DNA of 41,146 nucleotides, taken from contig NZ_DIUM01000083.1 of the NCBI RefSeq assembly GCF_002423035.1, forward strand, positions 1 to 41,146, in the 5' to 3' direction. This DNA comes from Thiocapsa sp. UBA6158 (GTDB taxonomy: Bacteria > Pseudomonadota > Gammaproteobacteria > Chromatiales > Chromatiaceae). The position numbers were made by a program, and so were the translations under genes. A model generated the notes under the pieces. The model had not been told where the DNA came from, searched no databases, and was given only the letters and a program-made list of their open reading frames with translations. Of the stretch, positions 35,278 through 41,146 are shown piece after piece; the first letter of the stretch is position 1; each line of letters begins with the position of its first letter.

Positions 35278-35459
35278 TTCTCTCCTTCCCATGAGGCGCA
35301 GTCCGTTCGCCGAGGTCCGTCAATCGCCTTCACTGCTTCGCGGTGGCTCCTTGCAGCCCGCGCGTGCTTCACAGCCGCACGCAGCGCCCGTCGCCGCCGT
35401 ATAATCGGCTCTCGACCTCGAGAATCCCAATCGCCCTGAGTCATGAGCTTCGCTGCCGC

Positions 35460-35493
35460 GCAAAGGCACGCAAGTTCAAAACTTGACCTTTGC
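35460..35493. other. Nested hairpin in intergenic DNA
   Basis: GCAAAGG pairs with CCTTTGC and inside it CAAGTT pairs with AACTTG. A second small stem, GGGGC-TC-GCCCC, follows at about 35499-35510. Role unknown. Confidence 0.4.
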
Positions 35494-35529
35494 TTGTCGG
35501 GGCTCGCCCCGCCTGAAACCTTTGTCATT

Positions 35530-35620
35530 CTTTAAACCGCGTCGGCTGCGACGCTTGAGGATGAATGCGACGCGGACTCAGCGTGAGAAGAGTGCCTGTT
35601 GCCACAGACGCGGTTTAAAG
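35530..35620. repeat. Intergenic inverted-repeat element, copy 3 (91 bp, perfect 14-bp ends)
   Basis: CTTTAAACCGCGTC and GACGCGGTTTAAAG are exact inverted repeats. Its right end supplies the AAAGGA ribosome site of the cupin gene starting at 35627. Confidence 0.85.
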
Positions 35621-35626
35621 GACCCC

Positions 35627-36130
35627 ATGGAAAGACTGCTTGAATGGATCAGCGCGCGTCGACCCTGTCGTCTCATCGAAGGCGAGCAAGGCGAGCCCTA
35701 CCTCGAACGCTACTACCTCCTCGGCGCCTTCGGCTGGCATCTCTATCTGCACCGCTTCGTCGATTCGGATCCGGATCGCGGCCTTCACGATCACCCCTGG
35801 GGACATGCCTTGAGTCTGGTGCTCTCGGGCGGCTATGACGAGGTCCGTGGCCTCGACGGAGACTCTGAGCAGACTCGGGTGCGCTTCTGCGCTCCGGGGC
35901 GATTCAACAGGCTGCGCGGCTCGGACTATCACCGCGTGGTCTTGCGTGCAGGCATACCGGCGTGGACGATCTTCCTGCACGGCCCGAGGATCAAGGGTTG
36001 GGGATTCCGTCGAGGCGGGTCCGCCCAGGTCATGGCGAAGGACGGCAGCGAGTTTCGACATCGTGATTGGTGGAAACATGCACCGACGGGTGCACAGGTT
36101 CGAGCGACGGCGTGCAGACGATCTCGATGA
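35627..36130 (+). CDS. Cupin-like hypothetical protein (167 aa)
   Basis: Starts at 35627 (MERLLEWISA) with AAAGGA 7 bases upstream. A cupin metal site is likely: HDHPWGH (H54, H56, H60) followed by a conserved Glu in GGYDE (E72), with a second-motif His in DYHRVVL. Substrate unknown. The stop overlaps the next ATG (ATGA, 36127-36130), so it is coupled to the Kunitz-type lipoprotein gene. Confidence 0.7.
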   Translation: MERLLEWISARRPCRLIEGEQGEPYLERYYLLGAFGWHLYLHRFVDSDPDRGLHDHPWGHALSLVLSGGYDEVRGLDGDSEQTRVRFCAPGRFNRLRGSDYHRVVLRAGIPAWTIFLHGPRIKGWGFRRGGSAQVMAKDGSEFRHRDWWKHAPTGAQVRATACRRSR

Positions 36131-36408
36131 GGACCATGAGGCTAAGCCGGTTTCGCGTTCAGGTGCTCGTGATCCTCGTGGCGGGCCTCGCGGGATGTGC
36201 CGCTGCTCCCACAGGAGGCGGTAGCGATGAGCTGCCCGTCGCCTGCCTCGTCAAACCCGACCCCGGCCCGTGCCGTTCCAATCAGCTCGGATTCTATTAC
36301 GACTACCGAGACGATCGCTGCAAGGCATTTACCTACGGCGGCTGCGCGGGTCGGGTGCCGTTCCCGACCCTGCAGCAGTGTTTGGACTTCTGCGGGGCGA
36401 AGCGGTGA
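36127..36408 (+). CDS. Lipoprotein with Kunitz/BPTI-type protease-inhibitor domain (93 aa)
   Basis: The signal peptide ends in lipobox LAGC with Cys24 as lipid anchor. The mature part is almost entirely one Kunitz domain: Cys 40, 49, 65, 73, 85 and 89 match BPTI spacing (9, 16, 8, 12 versus 13, 4). GPCR places Arg50 at the P1 site, so trypsin-like proteases are the expected target; FYYDY and FTYGGC are classic. The conserved Asn pair before Phe in BPTI is replaced by VPF and the loop is one residue shorter. The start at 36127 makes ATGA with the cupin gene; ATG at 36136 is possible. Confidence 0.85.
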   Translation: MRTMRLSRFRVQVLVILVAGLAGCAAAPTGGGSDELPVACLVKPDPGPCRSNQLGFYYDYRDDRCKAFTYGGCAGRVPFPTLQQCLDFCGAKR

Positions 36409-36410
36409 CG

Positions 36411-36482
36411 CTTTAAACCGCGTCCAGAGCGACATGTGTCATTTCCAACACACTACGCATACCGCGCTGGGCGTGGTTTAAG
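36411..36482. repeat. Intergenic inverted-repeat element, copy 4 (72 bp)
   Basis: CTTTAAACCGCGTCC at left, GGGCGTGGTTTAAG at right. It fills the whole gap between the Kunitz-type and lpdA stop codons, where converging transcripts end. Confidence 0.8.
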
Positions 36483-36486
36483 CAGA

Positions 36487-38211
36487 TCAGCGCTTCTTCG
36501 GCGGCAGCAGATCCGTGATCGAGCCGTGCGCCATCTCGGCGGCGAGTCCGATGGTCTCGTTCAGGGTCGGATGCGGGTGGATGGTCAGCCCGATGTCTTC
36601 CATGTCCGCCCCCATCTCGAGCGCCAGTACGGTCTCGCCGATCAACTCGCCGGCATTGGGGCCGACAATGCCTGCGCCCAGGATGCGTTTGGTCTCGGGA
36701 TCGAACAGCAGCTTGGTCAGACCCTCGTCGCGATGGATGCCGAGCGCGCGACCGCTCGCCGCCCAGGGGAAGACGCCCTTCTCGTAGGCGATACCCTTGG
36801 CCTTGGCATCGGTCTCCGTGAGGCCCATCCAGGCCACCTCGGGGTCGGTGTAGGCGACCGACGGGATGGTCATGGGGTCGAAGAGTGCAGGCATGCCGGC
36901 GATCACCTCGGCCGCGACCTTGGCCTCGTGTGTGGCCTTGTGGGCGAGCATGGGTCCGCCGACCACGTCGCCGATCGCGAAGATGTTCGGGACGTTGGTG
37001 CGCATGTGGGCATCGACCTTGATGAATCCGTGCTGATCGACCTTCACGCCTGCGGCCTCGGCGTTGACCAGCTTGCCGTTCGGGCGTCGGCCGATCGCGA
37101 CCAGCACTTTGTCGTAGACCTCTTCGCCCGGCTTTTTGCCCTCGAACACGACCTTGATGCCTTCGGCCGTGGCGCTCATCTGCGCGACCTTGGTCTCGAG
37201 TCGGATGGTGCTGTAGCGCTTCTTGATGACCTTCTCGAGCGCGCGCACCAGGTCGATGTCGGCCCCCGGCATCAGCTGATCCTTCATCTCCACGACCTCG
37301 ACGGTCGAACCGAGCGCGCTGTAGACGCTCGCCATCTCGAGCCCGATGATGCCGCCACCCACGATCAGTAGACGCGCGGGGATGTCCGCGATCTCAAGCG
37401 CGTCTGTGGAGTCCATAACGCGCGGGTCGTCGTGCGGAAAGCCCGGGATCTTCATCGGTGCAGAGCCGCACGCGATGACGCAGTGGTCGAACAGGATCCG
37501 CACCGGACCGCCGGGTTGCGCTACGGCGATCCGATTGGGTGTCTCGAACCGACCGGTGCCCTGGATCACCTCGACACGGCGTTGTTTGGCCATGGCCGCG
37601 AGACCGCCGGTGAGCTTGGCAACCACCTGCTCCTTGCCGGCACGCATCTTGTCCAGATCGATCCGCGGCTCGCCGAAGGTGACGCCCATCGTGTCCAGCG
37701 TCTTGACCTCTTCGAGGATGGCAGCGGTATGCAGCAGGGCTTTGGAGGGGATACAACCGACGTTCAGGCAGACGCCGCCGAGTGTGTCGTAGCGCTCGAT
37801 CAGGACGACCTTCTTGCCGAGGTCGGCGGCGCGGAAGGCGGCGGTGTAGCCGCCGGGACCGGCGCCGAGGACCACGACCTCCGTGACGATCTCCTGTGAC
37901 GCGGCGGCCGTGCTCGCGGATTCCTTTCCCGCTTCGGTCACGCCCCGAGTTTGCGTCGCCTTGACCTCGAGCGTCATGATGAGCGTGCCTTCCGAGATCC
38001 GATCGCCGACCGCAACCTCGACCGTGCGCACGATCCCGGCACGCGGCGCAGGGATCTCCATGCTCGCCTTGTCGCTTTCGAGCGTGATCAGCGACGCCTC
38101 TTCGATCACCGAATCGCCCGGGGAGACCAAGACCTCGATGACCTCTACGTCTTTGAAGTCGCCGATGTCCGGTACCTTGACCTCGATGATGTCGCCGCTC
38201 TTGTCGTTCAT
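36487..38211 (-). CDS. lpdA: Dihydrolipoyl dehydrogenase (E3) with N-terminal lipoyl domain (574 aa)
   Basis: Reoxidises dihydrolipoamide of the pyruvate dehydrogenase complex, making NADH. The lipoyl domain has its lipoylated Lys48 in ESDKA. The FAD fold begins GAGPGGYTAAF, the redox disulfide is CLNVGC (C148, C153), the NAD fold is GGGIIGLEMA, and the catalytic His-Glu pair is in HPHPTLNET. The start at 38211 (MNDKSGD) is preferred, with AGAGAAG upstream. The lipoyl fusion is typical of E3 in such clusters. Last gene of aceE-aceF-lpdA, 182 bases after aceF. Confidence 0.95.
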   Translation of the reverse strand: MNDKSGDIIEVKVPDIGDFKDVEVIEVLVSPGDSVIEEASLITLESDKASMEIPAPRAGIVRTVEVAVGDRISEGTLIMTLEVKATQTRGVTEAGKESASTAAASQEIVTEVVVLGAGPGGYTAAFRAADLGKKVVLIERYDTLGGVCLNVGCIPSKALLHTAAILEEVKTLDTMGVTFGEPRIDLDKMRAGKEQVVAKLTGGLAAMAKQRRVEVIQGTGRFETPNRIAVAQPGGPVRILFDHCVIACGSAPMKIPGFPHDDPRVMDSTDALEIADIPARLLIVGGGIIGLEMASVYSALGSTVEVVEMKDQLMPGADIDLVRALEKVIKKRYSTIRLETKVAQMSATAEGIKVVFEGKKPGEEVYDKVLVAIGRRPNGKLVNAEAAGVKVDQHGFIKVDAHMRTNVPNIFAIGDVVGGPMLAHKATHEAKVAAEVIAGMPALFDPMTIPSVAYTDPEVAWMGLTETDAKAKGIAYEKGVFPWAASGRALGIHRDEGLTKLLFDPETKRILGAGIVGPNAGELIGETVLALEMGADMEDIGLTIHPHPTLNETIGLAAEMAHGSITDLLPPKKR

Positions 38212-38393
38212 GGTGTAATTCTTCTCTTGGGGCCGCAACGGCCGCGCGATGATGATGACTCGATAGCGCCCAATGCTAGACGAAAGCGTGTCGCGAGGCG
38301 AAACTCCCGACCCTATTCACAGCATTGGGTTCGGGCGCCGCGCTCGGGCATGAGGTGCTGCACCGGCACCTTCGCCGCTCCTCGGCGCCCGCC

Positions 38394-40130
38394 TCACAGC
38401 AGCAGCTGACGAAGATCCCCGAGCAGCTCCCCGAGCAGGCTGGTGAAGCGCGCCCCGTCCGCGCCGTCGACGACACGGTGGTCATACGACAGCGACAGCG
38501 GCAGCATGAGGCGCGGCTCGAAGCTCTGTCCGTTCCAAACCGGCTTGGTCGTCGCACGCGAGACCCCGAGGATGGCGACCTCGGGTGCGTTCACGATCGG
38601 CGTGAAGGCGGTCCCGCCGATGCCGCCGAGGCTGGAGATGGAGAAACAGCCGCCCTGCATGTCGCCGGGCAGCAGCTTGCCGGCGCGCGCCTTCTCACCG
38701 AGCTCGGACAGCTCGGCAGCCAGGGCAAAGATGCCCTTCTTGTCGACGTCGCGCACGACCGGGACAACCAGACCCTGCGGCGTATCGACCGCCACCCCGA
38801 TGTGGGTAAAGTGCTTGAGCACCAGAGCCTCGCCGTCCGCCGTCAGCGACGCCTTGAGGACCGGCATTCGATTCAGTGCCGTGGCGACCGCCTTGAGCAG
38901 GAAGGGTACGAAGGTCAGTTTGATGCCCTTCTCGGCGGCCTGCATCTTTTGCCCCTTGCGGAAGTCTTCCAGCGAGGTGATGTCCGCCTCGTCGAACTGG
39001 GTGACGTGCGGCACCGAGATCCAGCTGCGGTGCAGGTGCCGACCGCTGAGCTTCTTGATCCGGGAGAGCTCGGTGACCTCGACCGGGCCGAACTTGGCGA
39101 AGTCGACCTCGGGCACGGCGGGCAGGGCGAAGGGCAGGGCAGTGCCGGCCCCGGTCGGGGCACCTTGCGCGAGTGCTTGCTTCACGAAGCCTTGGACGTC
39201 GTCTTTGAGCACCCGACCTTTCGGCCCAGACCCTTTGACGAATGTCAGGTCGACGCCGAGCTCGCGAGCGAAACGTCTGACGGCGGGACTCGCATGGGCC
39301 TTACGGCCCTTGGCGATCGCGGCCATGTCCTCGGGGCGCGGCAGCACCGGAGCGGGACGGCGCTCGGATTCGCCGGGCGCGCGTTTGGCACTGGATGCCG
39401 GACCCGGCGGAGCTTCGAGCTCTTCAGCGGTGTTTGCAGCCATCGGCGCGGCAGTTGCGATTGGCTCGCCGCTGCCGACCTCGCCTTCGGTGCGCAGTGT
39501 CAGGACGAGATCGCCCTGATTCAGGGTATCCCCCGCCTTGACGGCCAGCTCCTCGACGACCCCCGCGTAGGGCGAGGGGATCTCCATGGTCGCCTTGTCG
39601 CTCTCGAGCGTGAGGAGCGACTGGTCGACCTCGATGCGATCCCCCGGAGCAATCAGGACCTCGATCACCGGGATATCCGCGAAATCGCCGATATCGGGCA
39701 GGACGACGGAGATGGTTTCGCCACTGCTCGGCGTACGCGGCGGGGTTGACCTCGGAGCCTGCGGCGATGCCGGAGCAGGGGCTGTCGGACGCGTCGTCGC
39801 GGGACCAGCGCCCCGCTCGCTCGCCGCGGCTTGCGCAGATTGCCCTTCGGCTGAGGTCTCCTTGGATGGAGCCTCCTCCGAACCAGCCCCATCGGTCTCC
39901 AGCGTCATCAGCAGATCACCCTGACTGATTCGATCGCCGATCTTGACCTTCAACGCTCGGATGACCCCCGCCAACGGTGCTGGGATCTCGATGGTCGCCT
40001 TGTCGCTCTCCAAGCTCAGGATCGATTGCTCGGCCTCGATCCGGTCACCCGGCGCGACGAGGATCTCGATCACCTCGACGTCCGAGAAGTCCCCGATGTC
40101 CGGCAGCAGAATGTCTTCGACGGTTGCCAC
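38394..40130 (-). CDS. aceF: Dihydrolipoyllysine acetyltransferase (E2), two lipoyl domains (578 aa)
   Basis: Core of pyruvate dehydrogenase; transfers acetyl groups to CoA. Two lipoyl domains with Lys44 and Lys179 (both ESDKA) are joined by Ala/Pro-rich linkers. A peripheral-subunit-binding domain follows at about 285-325 (ASPAVRRFARELG, GRVLKDDV). The catalytic domain ends with SYDHRVVDG (His and Asp catalytic). The family name is secure and the frame is whole. Two repeat elements separate it from aceE. Confidence 0.95.
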   Translation of the reverse strand: MATVEDILLPDIGDFSDVEVIEILVAPGDRIEAEQSILSLESDKATIEIPAPLAGVIRALKVKIGDRISQGDLLMTLETDGAGSEEAPSKETSAEGQSAQAAASERGAGPATTRPTAPAPASPQAPRSTPPRTPSSGETISVVLPDIGDFADIPVIEVLIAPGDRIEVDQSLLTLESDKATMEIPSPYAGVVEELAVKAGDTLNQGDLVLTLRTEGEVGSGEPIATAAPMAANTAEELEAPPGPASSAKRAPGESERRPAPVLPRPEDMAAIAKGRKAHASPAVRRFARELGVDLTFVKGSGPKGRVLKDDVQGFVKQALAQGAPTGAGTALPFALPAVPEVDFAKFGPVEVTELSRIKKLSGRHLHRSWISVPHVTQFDEADITSLEDFRKGQKMQAAEKGIKLTFVPFLLKAVATALNRMPVLKASLTADGEALVLKHFTHIGVAVDTPQGLVVPVVRDVDKKGIFALAAELSELGEKARAGKLLPGDMQGGCFSISSLGGIGGTAFTPIVNAPEVAILGVSRATTKPVWNGQSFEPRLMLPLSLSYDHRVVDGADGARFTSLLGELLGDLRQLLL

Positions 40131-40142
40131 GCTCTGTCCTCC

Positions 40143-40228
40143 CTAAACCGCGTCCCGGGCGATCACGCCAGATCCCTGTGTCGCGTCGCTCGGCTTGACC
40201 CGAGCGCTTCGTCCCGGACGCGGTTCAG
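40143..40228. repeat. Intergenic inverted-repeat element, copy 5 (86 bp)
   Basis: CTAAACCGCGTCC at left and GGACGCGGTTCAG at right, between aceE and aceF, just upstream of the aceF start. Confidence 0.8.
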
Positions 40229-40247
40229 TCATCGATAGATAAGTATC

Positions 40248-40334
40248 CTAAACCGTGTCGACCGAGCCCTTCTTTGGTTCTTCATCGTCGGTCGACCCGC
40301 CGTATCACCGCATGGGATGACGGACGCGGTTTAG
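40248..40334. repeat. Intergenic inverted-repeat element, copy 6 (87 bp)
   Basis: CTAAACCGTGTCG at left and GACGCGGTTTAG at right, ending 6 bases before the aceE stop; tandem neighbour of copy 5. Confidence 0.8.
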
Positions 40335-40340
40335 CGCGGT

Positions 40341-41146
40341 TCAGATCGTCACCGGGCTGGGTTTTTCCGGATCGATACGGTATTTCCGAATGGCCTCGGA
40401 GACCGTCGCGGTCGGGATCTCGCCCTCGTCCGCCAAGGCCTTCAGTGCCGCGACGGCGATGTAGTAACGATTCACCTCGAAGAATTTACGCAGCTGGCTG
40501 CGCATGTCGCTCCGCCCGAAGCCGTCGGTTCCCAGCACCAGGTAGTGGCGCGGGATGTAGGGGCGGATCTGGTCGGCGTAGGTCCGGACATAGTCGGTCG
40601 CGGCGATGATCGGGCCTTGGGTCCCGGACAGTTGCTCCTCGACAAAGGTGGTGCGCTGGGGCTGATCGGGGTGGAGCATATTCCAGCGCTCGACATCGAT
40701 GCCTTCGCGCCGCAGCTCGTTGAAGCTGGTGACGCTCCAGACATCGGCGCCGACGCTGAAGTCCTTGGCGAGCAGCTCGGCTGCGGCCAAGACCTCGCGC
40801 AGGATGGTCCCGGCGCCGAGCAGCTGGACCCGATGCGTGTGCTCCTCGCCCTGATGAACCGGATACATGCCCTTGAGGATCCCGGCCTCGGCGCCCTCGG
40901 GCAGCGCCGGCTGAACGTAGTTCTCGTTCATTGCCGTGACGTAGTAGAAGACGTTTTCCTTCTCGCGATACATCCGGCGCAGGCCGTCCTGAACGATGAC
41001 GGCGAGCTCGTAGGCGTAGGCCGGGTCGTAGGCGACACAGTTCGGGATGGTCGCCGCGACCACCATGCTGTGGCCGTCCTGATGCTGCAGACCCTCGCCG
41101 GCGAGCGTGGTGCGTCCGGCGGTGCCGCCGATCAGGAAGCCGCGCG
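40341..41146 (-). CDS. aceE: Pyruvate dehydrogenase E1 component, C-terminal part (runs off the window)
   Basis: The last ~268 residues of the homodimeric E1 that decarboxylates pyruvate with thiamine diphosphate. Recognised by GGTAGRTTLAGEGLQHQDGH, AYELAVIVQDGLRRMY, ENVFYYVTAMNENY and the C-terminal ATDYVRTYADQIRPYIP and LGTDGFGRSD. The gene continues beyond 41146. It leads the aceE-aceF-lpdA cluster on the minus strand. Confidence 0.95.
   Translation of the reverse strand, partial: RGFLIGGTAGRTTLAGEGLQHQDGHSMVVAATIPNCVAYDPAYAYELAVIVQDGLRRMYREKENVFYYVTAMNENYVQPALPEGAEAGILKGMYPVHQGEEHTHRVQLLGAGTILREVLAAAELLAKDFSVGADVWSVTSFNELRREGIDVERWNMLHPDQPQRTTFVEEQLSGTQGPIIAATDYVRTYADQIRPYIPRHYLVLGTDGFGRSDMRSQLRKFFEVNRYYIAVAALKALADEGEIPTATVSEAIRKYRIDPEKPSPVTI

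Overview
The window looks like the chromosome of a GC-rich gammaproteobacterium, most likely a purple sulfur bacterium or close relative (Chromatiales). Reasons: high GC and GC3 throughout; an aceE-aceF-lpdA cluster whose E3 carries its own lipoyl domain; core genes hda, cpdA, wrbA, rubrerythrin and acylphosphatase; and a family of short intergenic inverted repeats ending in TTTAAACCGCGTC/GACGCGGTTTAAA. The genus assignment is inference only. Layout, left to right. (1) 1-22132 is one end of an integrated genomic island. It ends at 22083-22132 in the 3' half of a tRNA-Pro(GGG) gene (anticodon arm to CCA) followed by a terminator, next to a P4-type tyrosine integrase (20532-21926, minus). The intact tRNA should lie beyond the left edge. 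Moving left from the integrase come an AlpA/excisionase-like HTH protein, a split primase (CHC2 zinc-ribbon protein overlapping a TOPRIM-helicase by ATGA), an intergenic region with seven TGGGAAC motifs and perfect dyads (candidate replication origin), an exonuclease-fold protein without its catalytic acids, and a coupled pair of integrase-like genes. (2) 17-12818 (minus) is the cargo: a tightly packed defence operon. It encodes a 1745-aa DEAD-box helicase with DUF1998 and a C-terminal Vsr-like nuclease domain, a SNF2 helicase, a 1302-aa Eco57I-like adenine methylase, and an AlbA_2/Schlafen-type protein. It resembles DISARM class 1 (SNF2 helicase plus Eco57I-type methylase plus helicase/DUF1998), but the helicase and DUF1998 parts are one Druantia DruE-like chain and no PLD nuclease is seen. 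(3) 22336-28828 (plus) is a wrecked type I restriction-modification locus. hsdM has lost its SAM/NPPF core, a fic gene survives as two short ends, and hsdS is absent. hsdR has lost its nuclease domain and helicase motif VI, carries a 71-bp insertion-duplication, and is fused in frame to a YgjP-like metallopeptidase. In the middle sits an intact AAA ATPase gene with its own upstream dyad. (4) 28986-41146 is ordinary core chromosome: alpha/beta hydrolase, a secreted six-Cys protein, hda, wrbA, a periplasmic thioredoxin-like protein, acylphosphatase, cpdA, rubrerythrin, a cupin protein, a Kunitz-type lipoprotein, and the pyruvate dehydrogenase genes lpdA, aceF and aceE (partial). Six complete copies and one half copy of the repeat family lie here, and none was seen in the island. 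Working picture: the island carries its own integration, excision and replication genes and delivers a methylase-helicase anti-phage operon next to an older restriction locus that is decaying by deletion.
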